This document shows, piece after piece, positions 43,341 to 55,665 of a DNA stretch of 64,000 bases. Origin of the DNA: Chenopodium formosanum (taxonomy: Eukaryota; Streptophyta; Magnoliopsida; Caryophyllales; Amaranthaceae); NCBI GenBank assembly GCA_024500155.1, contig CM044875.1, forward strand, positions 21,144,703 to 21,208,702. The letters are read 5' to 3'. The notes under the pieces are model-generated. The model did not search any database. It had not been told where the DNA came from and saw nothing but the letters and a program-made list of their open reading frames with translations. The stretch's first letter is position 1. Each line of letters starts with the position of its first letter. The translations under genes were made by a program, and so were the position numbers.

Positions 43341-43752
43341 ATAATCATATCATCTTACATTTATTGATTACATATATCTACAATTTAAGTAAGAATTCCA
43401 TTGTCTAATTTTCATCGGGACTTAATACGATGTAAAGTATAAATTAGAACAAGGTTTTATAAATTTCAAAATTGCATAGATAAGAACAGTAATCTAATAT
43501 AGGTATTTCGCGTGCGGCAGCAATCGAAAAAGGATTTAAGCAACTTTGACTCTGAATAATCATTAGATCTAGGAGACATCTTTATAAAGGCCCACAAAAG
43601 CCCGTTTTGATCCGGCTTGTAACCCACGCTCTATATTTTCATACTGGGCTTTTGGTTTGTAAGCTTGTTGCACGCAATTACGTGTTGAGGCAAGTTGTAC
43701 CCAATAGCTTATCTATAAATATAAGGAAAATTTGCCAAATAAAATCATTGAA
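43341..43752. other. Gene-free stretch between array B and the chromovirus
   Basis: About 410 bp with no recognisable gene or element end. Confidence 0.5.
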
Positions 43753-46008
43753 CGTATTTTTATTCGCATTTTATTTTAAATAAGTATTTTGTGATGTATT
43801 TAAATAATTTGAAATGATTATTTATGGCATTTTAATTATTTATTTTAAATAAGTTTGGAAATATTTTATAAAAAGAAAGTTTTATTTAATTAATTATTTT
43901 ATTAAGTTGGGATTTATTTTAGGAAAGTTTTGTTTTAGTAAAGTTTTATTAGGAAAGGGATTAGTAAAGATAAAAAGGGAAATTTTAGGTAAGAAGGGTT
44001 TCTAGAGAAAGGGGTATAAATATTCAACACGTGGGCAAATTAAACTTTGCCCAGAGTGAAGAATACCCAAGGTAAACTTTCTCTCCCTTTTCCTTTATTT
44101 CTTTTTCTTTCTTTTCCCCTTCCCCTTTTTGCACACACCACCGCCGACCACCACCAGCAGCAGCAGCCGGCTACGGTGCCGTGGCTACTGTCCGGCCACT
44201 ATTCGAAAAGAAAAAATTAATTCTTTTTTTTATTTCTTTTGTTTAATTCTAAATCTAATTATTGATTATGAGTTTGTGATGAGTTTATGATGATTGATTA
44301 TAAGTATGGTGCAAATTAATTTTTAGATTTAAATTAAAAAGCACCAAATTTGAAACCCCAGATTTATAAATAATTGATTATTAAAGAAATATGATTTAGG
44401 GTGGTTTAAACCTTTAATTTAAGGGTTTTAAAGTATAATTACAGCAAGTTTTCATGAAAAAATATTGCTGGAAATTTTGTTAGTAAGCTAAAAATTAAGT
44501 TTCTTGAAGGAATTTTGACTACCCATTAATTGGGATTAAAGTAAGAGATTTAAAATTAAATTTAGCTTGTTTTAATTAAATTATGAATGGTTTAATAAGA
44601 GTATATATTGCTAGAAATTTGTGTGGAGTGGATTTTAATGCCATATTATGATTTTGGATTGTAGGAGACTTCCAAGTGAGTGATTTCTGTTAGTCGAGGC
44701 GATTTTAAGATCGTATTCAAGGTAAGTTCGCGTGCTTGGTATTTATTTGGTGATGTAGGAACATGCTAGGCTCTAAACAATTGATTCCAAATAGTATCAT
44801 GATAGTTTTTGTTTGGAATTTATTATTTGGTTGATGTTGGTGATTGAATTATGAAGCATGAATTATTTGTGATGAATTATTGAATAGAAATAATTATTTT
44901 GGCATGTTATATATGAACCACACTTTTATTATTGGCATGATAGAGAGCATGTTTAATTAAATTAAATGTTTAATTTGGTTTGAAATATTGAAAAGGAATT
45001 TTATTATGGTTCATATAATTTTTATTGATGCTATAAGCTTGAGAAAAAAGCTATTTAAGTGTCTATGTGCACGAGGAATACATTATATATTGGTGTCAGT
45101 GCACTTAAGGTGTTTCTAACACCGAGGGATAGGAATTGTGGCGCATTACGCGTTTAAGGTGTCTTTGACACCGAGGTAGATTTAAAAAGGATTCTATATT
45201 AAATATTATGTGGTCACTAATTATTCAAGAATTAAATTGGAATGTTTAATTGTTTGGATAATTATAATGTTTGATTGTGTTATGGTATGAGAGTCATCAC
45301 CAAGTTTAATAATATGTAAATAACGTAAAGTGAAAGAGATTACGCACCAAAACTCTTGGAACATATATACCTTGAGTATGAACATATGGGGGGAGTTATG
45401 CGACTTTATATTTGACCATAACTTCTACTGGGAGTACAGAACGCTGTATTTTCCTTTTATTATTATGCGCAGGAATTCCGCCACTTACGAGTGATTATTT
45501 TATACTGGCACGGTTAACTCCCGTGTTAGTACCCCTTTATTGGGGCAGGTTAAGGGAAAACCTGTTCGATGCGTATAAATGCTAAATAAATCAATTGGTT
45601 ACTTAATTGAGAAGTCATGTTGTATGTTGTGTGCTTATAAACGGGTGCAACGAGGTAATTTGTGTGTTGATAGGTGAAAGCATGTTAGTGTGTTTAATTA
45701 CGATTATGTACTCAGCTTTGCTGATTGTGTGTTTGTTGGCCTTGTCTTTATCTTGGCCCTATGATGACCCATTTTTAATGGAGAGTAGTGGAAACAAGTA
45801 GAGAGAAGCTTTTCAGGTGAAGAAACATATTCATGATAGGCATGAGTGAAAAGCGAATCATGCTAGTTTCCATAAGTTTATGATATGTTTATTGCTTTGA
45901 TCTTTTATTATATTATATCTGTGTGACTAACGCAAAGATTTTCCTATTTTGAGTTTTAAAAAGAGCAAAACAGATATTTTAAAAGAAAGGAATTTCTAGG
46001 GTGTTACA
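43753..46008 (+). repeat. 5' LTR of the chromovirus, terminally truncated
   Basis: Similarity to the 3' LTR starts at CGTATTTTTA, so TGTAATACCCC is missing. It lacks a 201-bp segment found at 55392-55592 in the 3' LTR. It ends TAGGGTGTTACA before the primer site. Confidence 0.92.
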
Positions 46009-46011
46009 AAG

Positions 46012-46023
46012 TGGTATCAGAGC
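46012..46023 (+). other. Primer binding site of the chromovirus
   Basis: TGGTATCAGAGC three bases after the LTR end, complementary to initiator tRNA-Met. Confidence 0.92.
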
Positions 46024-46646
46024 TTAGGTTGATATTTTATTACCACTAATTTAAAGTGTTTTGTGTTGAAACTTAGCCAAATGTTTATTTAATTGTGTAA
46101 TTTCTAAAGAGAGTTATTTTATTTAATTTTGTTTTAAGAAGATCAAATATGTTAATTAATTAATTTAAAAGTCCGAAAATTTTTTTTATAGGAGAGGTCC
46201 GAATTTTTTTTAATTAGGGACATCCGAAATTATTTTTTTTATTTACTAAGAATGTCCGAAATTTTTTTGGTCTTTTGGAAACTTATTTTCGAAAATTTTA
46301 TTTAAGAGGAGTCAAAAATATATATATTTTTTTTAGTTTGTTTATTTTGCAGGAAAGCAAAGATTGAGGTAAGTATTATGTGTTAAAAGTTTTAAAAAGC
46401 ATGTTGGTGAGATTGGGTAGGAAAGAATTTGGACATATAAGTTAGAAATAATCATGTTCTTGTGTGCATTAATATTTAGGTTGTGATGTTTAATCATGTG
46501 AATGGATTGCTTGTGAGCATGTAATTATGTGAATAGAAACAAGAAAATTGTTTGATTGAACATTGAACCTAATTCATGCAAGAACTGTATTATTTTTGCT
46601 TTCTTTGGGAAAGGGAATTCTTTTTCTAAGTCTTTTCCTTTACAGG

Positions 46647-47105
46647 ATGTCGAACCTTCCTAGCAAAAACACCCAAATTGGTACTCTTGTCAAGAAAAAC
46701 AATGAACACCCCTATGATTATGTAGAGAAAATTCGCTACTACTGTTCTTACATGAGTAATGTCCTCAGAGACAAGCTTTATGACCGTATCTCTACTATGA
46801 TCGTTCATTGCCTTCCGGATGAGCCTCCATATCTCGCTGTTAAAGAAAAGTTCTCTGATTTCTACCTTCCGGGGGACATCCCAAACTACTCCAAGCATAA
46901 GGATTTCTTTGGTCAGTGGTATCCAGATTACCGATTCTTCATTACTTATCTCATTAGGGTCGAGAAAGCCCATTGTCAGCGTATGCATATCCCATATCCA
47001 GACTACTACTATGACAATCTAGTGGGGAATAATCCCCCTTCTTCTAGCCACCAGTCAGGTAGTTTTTCTTCCACGGGAAACCAAGTAGGGGCGAATGGAG
47101 AGTAA
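46647..47105 (+). CDS. Extra ORF between primer site and gag in the chromovirus
   Basis: 152 codons from the first ATG (46647), which sits just after a splice-acceptor-like TTTCCTTTACAG. The protein begins MSNLPSKNTQIGTL and is rich in Tyr, His and Pro (LRDKLYDRIS, YFITYLI-like and PYPDYYYDN stretches), with a Ser/Gly-rich end. No known domain was recognised. The same frame continues after the TAA through an acidic, Pro/Glu-rich stretch with one more stop to about 47355, so the ancestral protein was probably ~235 residues. An ORF at this position is not part of the basic Tekay layout. It may be a captured host segment or a lineage-specific accessory protein. Confidence 0.55.
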   Translation: MSNLPSKNTQIGTLVKKNNEHPYDYVEKIRYYCSYMSNVLRDKLYDRISTMIVHCLPDEPPYLAVKEKFSDFYLPGDIPNYSKHKDFFGQWYPDYRFFITYLIRVEKAHCQRMHIPYPDYYYDNLVGNNPPSSSHQSGSFSSTGNQVGANGE

Positions 47106-47915
47106 GAAGAGGGAGAGGTGATGGAAGAGAGTAACAACACTGTTGGCTGTTTGCTTATGGAGATTTCTAATCCAGATCCACCTCCAACCATAATTATAAT
47201 TGATATTTCATCTAATTAGGAGGAAGAGGGAGAGTTCGTTCAAATGGAGCCTGAACCAGAGTCACCTGAACCAATGGAGGAGACAGATAATCCCGAGTTC
47301 GATCCTGGAAGCTATAAACAGTCCACAAATAAGAGGGACAATGTTCAAAAGGATTAGATCTTTATGGATTCATTTCTTTTAAGGATTCTTAGTTCTTTTG
47401 CGCTTATAGTTTCTTTCAGTTTTAGTAAAGTAATAAGTGGCATGACCACAGTGAGTCAGTGAGCTTATGTAATGCATAAGTTTTTTTTAGAACTCATTTT
47501 ATTTCAGTATTCTATTTATTTCCTTTATTTATTAAAAAAATTCTATTTATTTCCTTGTCAATTAATTTATTTTTATTGGCAATTACTTCATTTCACTTCC
47601 CAAAATCACTATCCTAACGAGCCAATCCTCAATCGAAAGCACTCTAATAAAATTATTTCTAAGCTATGGGAATTTATGGAAATTATTTTTATTTATCTAT
47701 GTGATGCTTGATTAAATGTATGGTTGGTTAGCAATCAATAATTAATTGACAAAGCTACAAATTTAGGGAATTTTTAACTCTTACTACCCCAATTTGTTAG
47801 CTTCAAATTTATTGTGAATGTTTCAAGGGCGTTAATTAATAGATGAGTGTATACCTTGTGAGCTAACCAATACCATATTTAATATAGACCCTATTTTTAA
47901 TTTAGGCGAAGAAAG
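47106..47915 (+). other. Region between the extra ORF and gag
   Basis: The decayed end of the extra ORF (to about 47355), then about 550 bp of AT-rich non-coding sequence. TTTTTAATTTAG just before gag resembles a splice acceptor. Confidence 0.5.
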
Positions 47916-49047
47916 ATGGCAGGGGGAAGTGGTAACAATAATGATGGAGGAGAGGTGAGTGAAGTTGTGAGGCAATTGGTAACTGTTGCACAACAGTTGG
48001 CAAGGAATTCAACTAATAATAGGGATACTTAAGGAGAGATTTTCAATAAGGTGGCACAAAGTAAGCCACCAAACTATCAGGTAGAGCATGACCCTATCAT
48101 ACTGGAAAATTGGTTAAGGGAGTTTGAGAAGCTGTTTGGGGCAGTTGGGTGCCCAGAAAATTCTAAAGTGGGTTGTGTAACTTATTATCTAAGAGGTGAA
48201 GCTGATCTTTGGTGGTAGCAAAACGAAGCTACCATTAGGGAATTACCTGGATTCAGTTAGACTAAGTTCTAGAGAAAGTGAGAGATAAGTTTTACCCTAG
48301 TTTCTTATAAAAGCAAAAAGCTGAGGAATTCTTAAACCTTAAAATGAAGGAAATGTCAGTCATTGAATACTACACAAAGTTTATTCAGCTGTCTCGTTTT
48401 GCTGAAGAGTCTATTGCTATAGAGAAGGCAAAAGCTGTAAAGTTTGAGAGTGGTTTGATTACTAATTTTCCGCTGAAGTTGTGTGGGCAAGTGTTTGAAA
48501 CCTTGGATGAAGTGTATGGGAGAGCCGCACACCTTGATGCACAAGAAGTGAAGAAAAAGAAAGAACTAGCTGAGATAGAAGGGAAGGAGAAGAGAAAAGA
48601 GGTGGGCAAAGTTCTGGAAACCAACAGGGTAACTAGAACAATTTTAAGAAACAGAAATACCACCATAACAACAATAATTCTCAAGGTAACAATCGTCAAG
48701 GAGGACGAAACTTCAATGGAGGGACTAGGAACTATAACCAAGGGAATAACAAAAATGAAAGGTGTTATTTTTGCAAAAGGTGCAAGAATAACCACCCTGG
48801 GAGAAATTTTGAAGGCAATCTAGTTACTTGTCGTGCTTGTAATAAGCTGGGGCATAGAGAGTATGAGTGTTTCTCCAAAAATCCTAATGAGAACAAGCAG
48901 AATAATAATTCTGGAGGGACCCAAAGGAGCTTTCAAGGGAACACCAACAACTTTTCTGGGAATAAGGGAGTGTAGCAGAATGGAGCGAAGGGCAACAACA
49001 ATAGCAATGGGAATAATCAACAGAAAGGTGGAGCTGCAGGGAAACTG
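47916..49047 (+). pseudogene. Chromovirus gag, broken
   Basis: Starts MAGGSGNNNDGG at 47916. A first in-frame stop follows about 38 codons in. Stops and shifts follow in the capsid part (ENWLREFEKLFGAVGCP, YYLRGEADLWW), which then runs open through MKEMSVIEYYTKFIQLSRFAEE. Two zinc-binding units are readable in the shifted frame near 48765-48870, the second an intact CRACNKLGHREYEC (CX2CX4HX4C). In working relatives this builds the particle. Confidence 0.88.
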
Positions 49048-49050
49048 AAT

Positions 49051-49629
49051 GTGTTGAGTAAGCATGAGGCCGATTCCACGAAAAATGTCATCACTGGTAC
49101 TTTTTCTATTAACTCTACTCCAGTTAAAGTTTTGTTTGATTCTGGTGCAACTTTTTTTTTTTTCATTTCAAAGGATATTGTTTCGAAACTTAAAGACTGT
49201 TTGAAAACAGTAGAAGTAGTAGACTTGCCTATAACCATTCCTACGGGTGGGGTAGTGAAATGTACCAAAACCTTTAGAGATGTGCCTTTAGAAATTAAAG
49301 GGAAAGTGTTTATGTCTGACCTCATCGAGTTTGGATTGAGTGATTTTGATCTCATTCTAGGAATGGATTGGTTGAGCAAGTACTGTACAGAAATTAGTTG
49401 TCGATCGTAGAAAGTAAAAATGAATACAAGTGAAAATGAATCAGTGACATATTGGATGCATGGTGAGGCCAAGTGCCCAAGGTTAATATCCGTGCTGAAG
49501 TTGGCAAAGTACATTAAGAGGGGACATCTAGTGTATTTTTGTAGTGTGAGAAACATGGATCATGAGGAGGCAAATAAGCCGGAGGATATAGAAGTGGTGA
49601 ATGAATTCCTGGATCTATTTACAGAGTAG
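49051..49629 (+). pseudogene. Chromovirus protease
   Basis: Retropepsin with VKVLFDSGAT, then an abnormal run of Phe coded by a T homopolymer (49148-49163) where HSFIS is usual. The second conserved block LILGMDWL is present. Stops follow at 49410 and 49629. Confidence 0.88.
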
Positions 49630-50514
49630 ATCCTGAGAATCCCACTTAAGAGGGCAATTGATTTCACAATAGATTTAGGCCCAGGGATAACACCGATTTC
49701 TAAATCACTATATCGTATGGCACTTGCAGAAATGAGTGAGTTAAAGGAGCAACTGCAGGATTTATTGGAAAAGGATACATTAGACCAAGTGCATCTCCTT
49801 GGGGAGCGCCAATCTTATTTGTTAAGAAGAAAGATGGAAGTATGAGATTGTGTATTGATTATAGAGAACATAGGTAACGATAAAGAACAAGTATCCGTTA
49901 CCAAGAATTGATGATATGTTTAATTAGCTGAGAGGTGCAACAGTGTTTTCTAAGATTGATTTGAGGTCTGGGTATCATCAATTGAGGATTGCAGATGAGG
50001 ACATTACTAAAACTGCATTTAGGACAAGATATGGACATTACGAGTTTACGGTGATGCCATTTGGATTGACAAATGCATCGACAATCTTTATGGATTTGAT
50101 GAATAGGGTGTTTCATCAATATATGGATAAGTTTGTACTAGTATTTATAGATGATATATTGGTGTATTCATAAAGCAAAGAAGAGCATGTAGAACACCTA
50201 AGGGAAATTCTACAAACACTAAGAGAAAACAATCTTTATGCAAAGTTCTCTAAGTGTGAATTTTGGTTGGAGAAGGTAACAATCTTAGGTAATTTTGTGT
50301 CTAAGGATGGAGTGGAAGTAGATCCAGCAAAGATCGAGGCAGTGAAAGGTTGGCCTACGCCCAAAACAGCATCTGATGTTCGGAGTTTCTTAGGTTTAGC
50401 AGGGTATTATAGGCGTTTTGTAAAGGATTTCTCAAAGATTGCTAAACCTATGACTACTCAAATGAAGAAGGACAAAACGTTCAAGTGGGATGATATGAAG
50501 AAGCATTCCAACTC
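49630..50514 (+). pseudogene. Chromovirus reverse transcriptase, broken
   Basis: Fingers and palm are in pieces: FSKIDLRSGYHQLRI, FRTRYGHYEFTVMPFGLTNA and the catalytic FIDDILVYS are all readable. A TAA directly after FIDDILVYS and frameshifts before 49943 break it. The thumb/connection segment (KAEAVKGWPTP-like, SFLGLAGYYRRFVKDFS) runs 50267-50518. Confidence 0.92.
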
Positions 50515-52675
50515 TTGAAACAGAAGCTGATTACAGCACCAGTGCTTACACTACCAGACGGTAGTGGAATCTATGATGTGTATAGTGATGCATCCAAGAA
50601 TTTTTTGGGATGTGCGCTTATGCAAAATGGAAAGATCATTGCATATGCATTAAGGCAATTAAAGACTCATGAAGTAAATTACCCAACTCATGACTTGGAA
50701 GTAGATGCAATCATATTTGCACTAAAGATTTGGCGGCATTACTTGTGTGGGGTGAAATGTAGGATTTATACATACCATAAGAGCTTAAAATATTTCTTCA
50801 CTCAAAAAGATTTAAACTCACGCCCAAGGAGATGGTTGGAGTATACGACGGATTATGACTTAGACATACAGTACCATGAAGGGAAAGCAAATGTAGTTGC
50901 GAATGCTCTAAGTCGTAAGACCAGTCATGGATTGAATACTTTAATAGTGGCCGATGAGTTATGTAGAGAGATGAGGAAAATGAATCTAGAAGTTGTAGAA
51001 TGGGGAGTGCCAGCAGGCATACTTGCGAACCTAACCATCCAACCAACAATATTCGATGAAATAAGGCAAAATCAAGAAGGAGATGTGAAGTGGGATAGGA
51101 TTCGCGAGAAAATAAAAAAAGGCAAAGCTATAGATTTCAAAATTCATGAAGATGGGAGTTTAAGGTACAGAGGTCGATGGTGTGTACCACTGAAATGTGA
51201 GGAAGTTAAAAGAAAGTTAATGGAAGAGGGTCACAATACACCATACTCGGTGTACCTAGGAGGGGTTAAGCTATACAAGGATTTGAAAAAAGGTGTATTG
51301 GTGGCCTAGAATGAAGAATGAAGTTGCGGAATTTATAGCAAAGTGTTTGACTTGTCAAAAGGTGAAGATAGAGCACAAGAGACCCCAAGAGACTGTGCAA
51401 TCATTAGAAATTCCTGGATGGAAGTGGGATTGTTCAATGGACTTTGTGACTTGCCTCCCAAAGTTAAAGAGTGGAAATGACACCATTTGGGTAGTGGTGG
51501 ACAGACTTACAAAATCTGCAGTGTTCATACCAATGAAGAAGACTTGGAAGATGGAGTAACCTGTAAAAGCTTACATCAAATATGTTGTGAGGTTACATGG
51601 AGTTCCAAAGGATATTGTGTCTGATAGAGATTCCAAGTTCCTTTCGAAATTCTGGAAAAAGTGTACAGGAAAACTTTGGTACAACACTTAAGATAAGTAC
51701 AACGTTTCACCCTGCCACAGATGGAGAAACTGATAGAACCATTCAAACCTTGGAGGAGATGTTGAGATCTTGTGTTATAGACTTCCATGAGGGATGGGAA
51801 GATAGCTTGGATTTGATAGAATTTTCCTTTAATAATAGTTATTATGCGAGCATAGGCATGGCTTTATTTGAGGCTTTGTATGGAAGAAAGTGTCGTAGTC
51901 CCATTTGTTGGAACGATATAAGTGAAACAATGATTTTAGGGCCTCAAATGATCGAGGATACAGTGAAGCAAGTAAGGGAAATTCAAGCTAAAATTCAAGC
52001 AGCTCAAGATCGTTAAAAGAGCTACCCAGATTTGAAGCGTAGAGAAGAGGAGTTTGAGGTTGGTGACAAGGTGTTGCTGAAGGTGTCACCCATAAAAGGA
52101 GTGATGAGGTTTGGAAAGAAAGGAAAGCTTAGTCCAAAGTATATTGGCTCATATGAGAGAACCATTCAAATCTTAGAGGACATGTTGAGAGCTTGTGTTA
52201 TAGACTTCCAAGGGGGATGGGAAGATAGCTTGGATTTGATTGAATTTTCCTATAATAATAGTTATCATACGAGCATAGGCATGACTCCATTTGAGGCTTT
52301 ATATGAAAGAAAGTGTCGTAGTTCCATTTGTTGGAACGATATAAGTGAAACAATGATTTTAGGGCCTCAAATGATCGAGGTTACAGTGAAGCAAGGAAAA
52401 TTTAGGCAAAAATTTAAGCAGCTCAAGATCGTTAAAAGAGCTACGCAGATTTAAAGCGTAGAGAAGAGGAGTTTGAAATTGGTGATAAGGTGTTGTTGAA
52501 GGTGTCACCCATGAAAGGAGTGATGAGGTTTGGAAAGAAGGGAAAGCTTAGTCCAAAGTATATTGGCCCATATAAGATACTGCAAAGGATAGGCAAAGTA
52601 GCTTATAGGTTGGTCTTACCTATGGAGCTAAGTAAAGTGCATGATGTATTTCATGTGTCTCAATTAAGAAGATAA
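50515..52675 (+). pseudogene. Chromovirus RNase H-integrase, broken, with internal duplication
   Basis: RNase H (VYSDASKNFLGCALMQ, HDLEVDAIIFALKIWRHYL) and the linker HEGKANVVANALSRK are open. The integrase zinc finger reads HNTPYSVY then CLTCQKVK, so the second His is replaced by Tyr. The catalytic core (SMDFVTCLP, VVDRLTKSAVFIPM) passes through a frameshift near 51560-51700. A 423-bp block from 51735 is repeated at 52158. The GPY-type end (PKYIGPYKILQRIGKVAYRL ) is in the last copy. Confidence 0.92.
51735..52580 (+). repeat. 423-bp in-frame tandem duplication in integrase
   Basis: Both copies start AGAACCATTCAAA and run through EDML, the WEDSLDLIEFS block, RKCRS and KLSPKYIG. The offset is 423 bp, exactly 141 codons. 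The copies differ by scattered substitutions and a small indel, so the event is not recent. Confidence 0.9.
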
Positions 52676-52693
52676 ATCCCTGATAAGTCTCAT

Positions 52694-52879
52694 GTGTTAC
52701 AACCTGAAACCATTGAGTTAGACCAAATCTTAACCTATGAGGAAACACCTGTCAAGATTCTTGACAGTAAAGTGCATAGTACATGTAATAAGAATGTTAA
52801 AATCGTGAAAGTGCTATGGTCTAACCAAGAATATGAGGAAGCCACTTGGGAAGCCGAGGATGAAATGAAAAAGAAATAA
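52694..52879 (+). pseudogene. Chromodomain-like C-terminus of the chromovirus integrase
   Basis: After HDVFHVSQLRR and a stop, the frame LTYEETPVKILDSKVHS ... VKIVKVLWSNQEYEEATWE has the chromodomain pattern seen in Tekay-type integrases. These domains are thought to guide insertion to heterochromatin. Confidence 0.85.
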
Positions 52880-53128
52880 CCAGAGTTGTTTCAGGTATGT
52901 TGAGTTACGGGGACGTAACTCGTTTTCTTTAAGGGGGGTAGAATGCGGTAGAATTTTGCGCTTTTTCCCTATATTTTTAGTTATTTTTGTGCTTTTTCCA
53001 CAATTTTAACGAGTAATTGTGTTCTCAAAGAGACACAAAAAAGTAAAGGTATGATAAAAAGTACAGTAATATTATACAAAGTGAGGAAAAAGTTTGAATT
53101 TCGTTTCCCAAGTTTTGGGACGAAACTT

Positions 53129-53146
53129 CTTTTAAGGGGGGTAGAC
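53129..53146 (+). other. Polypurine tract of the chromovirus
   Basis: TTTTAAGGGGGGTAGAC directly before the 3' LTR. A second AAGGGGGGTAGAAT tract lies upstream at about 52932-52945. Confidence 0.85.
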
Positions 53147-55665
53147 TGTAATACCCCGTATTTTTATACACATTTTATTTTATAAAGGTATTTTGTAAGG
53201 TATTTAAATAATTTGAAATGAATTATTTGTGGCATTTTAATTATTTATTTTAAATAAGTTTGGAAATATTTTATAAAAGGAAAGTTTTATTTAATTAATT
53301 ATTTTATTAAGTTGGGGTTTATTTTAGGAAAGTTTTATTTTAGTTAAGTTTTATTAAGAAAGGGATTAGTAAAGATAAAAAGGGAAATTTTAGGTAAAAA
53401 GGTTTTCTAGAGAAAGGGGTATAAATATTTAACACATGGGCAAATTAAACTTTGCCTAGAGTGGAGAATACCCAAGGTAAACTTTCTCTCCCTTCTCCTT
53501 TATTTCTTTTTCTTTTTCTTTCTTTTCCCCTTCTCCTTTTTGCACACACCATCGTCGGCTGCCACCACACCACCGGTGGGCCGTCGGCCACCACCACCAG
53601 CAGCACGGTAATAGCCCGCTATGGTGCCGTGCCTGCTGTTTGGCCACCATTCGAAAAAAAAAAATTAATTCTTTTTTATATATTTTTTTTAATCCTAAAT
53701 CTAATTATTGATTATGAGTCTTTTGTGATGATTTTATGAAGATAGATTTTAAGTATGGTGCAAATTAATTTTCAGATTTTAATTTTAATTAAAAAGCCCC
53801 AAATTTGAAACCCTAGATTTGTAAATAATTGATTATTGAAGGAATATGATTTAAGGTGGTTTAAACCATTAATTTGAGGGTTTTAAAGTATAATTACAAC
53901 AAGTTTTCATGAAAAAATATTGCTCGAAATTTTGTTAGTAAGCAAAAAATTAAGTTTCTTGAAGGAAGTTTAACTACCCATTAATTGGGATTAAAGTAAG
54001 ATTTTAAATTAATTTTCAGCTTATTTTAATTAAATTATGAGTGGTTTAATAATAGTTTATATTGCTGGAAATTTGTGTGGAGTGGATTTTAATGCCGTAT
54101 TATGATTTTGGATTGTAGGAGACTTCCAAGTGAGTAATTTCTGTTAGTCGTGGCGATTTTAAGATCGTATTCAAGGTACGTTCACGTACTTGGTATTTAT
54201 TTGGTGATATAGGAACATTCTAGGCTTTGAATAATTGATTCCAAATATTATCATGATAGTTTTTAGTTGGAATTTATTATTTGGTTGATGTTGGTGATTG
54301 AATTATGAAGCATGAATTATTTGTGATGGATTATTGAATAGAAATGATTATTTTGGCATGTTATATATGAACCACACTTTTATTATTGGCATGATAGAGA
54401 GCATGTTTAATTAAACTAAATGTTTAATTTGGTTTGGAATATTAAAAAGGAATTTTATTATGGTTCATATAATTTTATTGATGCTATAAGCTTGAGAAAA
54501 AAGCTATTTAAGTGTCTATGTACACGAGGAATAAATTATATATTGGTACCTTAGTGCACTTAAGGTGTTTCTAACACCGAGGGATAGGAATTGTGGTGCA
54601 TTATGCGTTTAAGGTGTCTTTGACACCGAGATAGATTTTAAAAGGGTTCAACATTAAATATTATGTGGTCGCTAATTATTCAAAAATTAAATTGGAATGT
54701 TTAATTGTTTGGATAATTATAATGTTTGATTGTGTTATGGTATGATAGTCATCACCAAGTTTAATAATATGTAAATAACGTAAAGTTAAAGAGATTACAC
54801 ACCAAAACTATTGGAACATATATACCTTGAGTATGAACATATGGGGGGAGTTATGCGACTTTATATTTGACCATAACTTCTACTAGGAGTACATGACGCT
54901 GTATTTTCCTTTTATTATTATGCGCAGGAATTCTGCCACTTATGAGTGATTATTTTATACTGGCACGGTTAGCTCCCGTGTTAGCACCTCTTTATTGGGG
55001 CAGGTTAGGGGGAAACCTGTTCGATGCGTAATCAATGCTAAATAAATCAATTAGTTACTTAATTAAGAAGTCATGTTGTATGTTGTGGGCTTGTAAACGG
55101 GTGCAACGAGGTAAGTTGTGTGTTGATAGGTGAAAGCATGCTAGTGTGTTTAATTACGATTATGTATTCAGTTTTGCTGATTGTGTGTTTGTTGGCCTTG
55201 TCTTTATCTTGGCCCTATGATAACCCATTTTTAATGGAGAGTAGTGGAAACAAGTAGAGAGAAGCTTTTCAGGTGATGAAGCATATTCATGACGGGCATG
55301 AGTGAAGAATGGATCATGCTAGTTTTCATAAGTTTATGGTATGTTTATTGCTTTGATATTTTATTATATTATGTCTATGTTACTAACACAAAGATTTTAA
55401 AGTTGGTTTGCTTTGATAAGGGCCTACAATGGTTCCAAGTTGTAGGTTGATTTCGTTTTACTTTGGTTTGACTTTACTTTTGTTTGGTTGACTTTTTAAA
55501 TTGAATTGTTTTGAATGGTTTTTGAAAAGTAGTCTTCCGCTGTGTGTCTTTGATAGTTGCCTTAGTCGTTTTCACGTTGGCGGTAATGTCTTAGATTTTC
55601 CTACTTTGAGTTTTAAAAGCAGCAAAACATGTATTTTAAAATAAAGGAATTTCTAGGGTGTTACA
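53147..55665 (+). repeat. 3' LTR of the chromovirus
   Basis: 2519 bp, starting TGTAATACCCCGTA and ending CTAGGGTGTTACA. It carries the 201-bp segment (55392-55592) absent from the left copy and a longer CCACCACC-rich patch near 53545-53640. Confidence 0.93.

Larger units (their letters stand above)
43753..55665 (+). mobile_element. Tekay/Del-type chromovirus (Gypsy)
   Basis: Two LTRs of 2.3-2.5 kb, an initiator-Met-type primer site, then gag, protease, RT, RNase H, integrase and a C-terminal chromodomain-like segment, the chromovirus order. The 3' LTR begins TGTAATACCCC and ends GGGTGTTACA. The left LTR lacks its first ~11 bp and no target duplication is present. The coding region has many stops and frameshifts and an internal tandem duplication. 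An extra ORF precedes gag. Confidence 0.92.
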
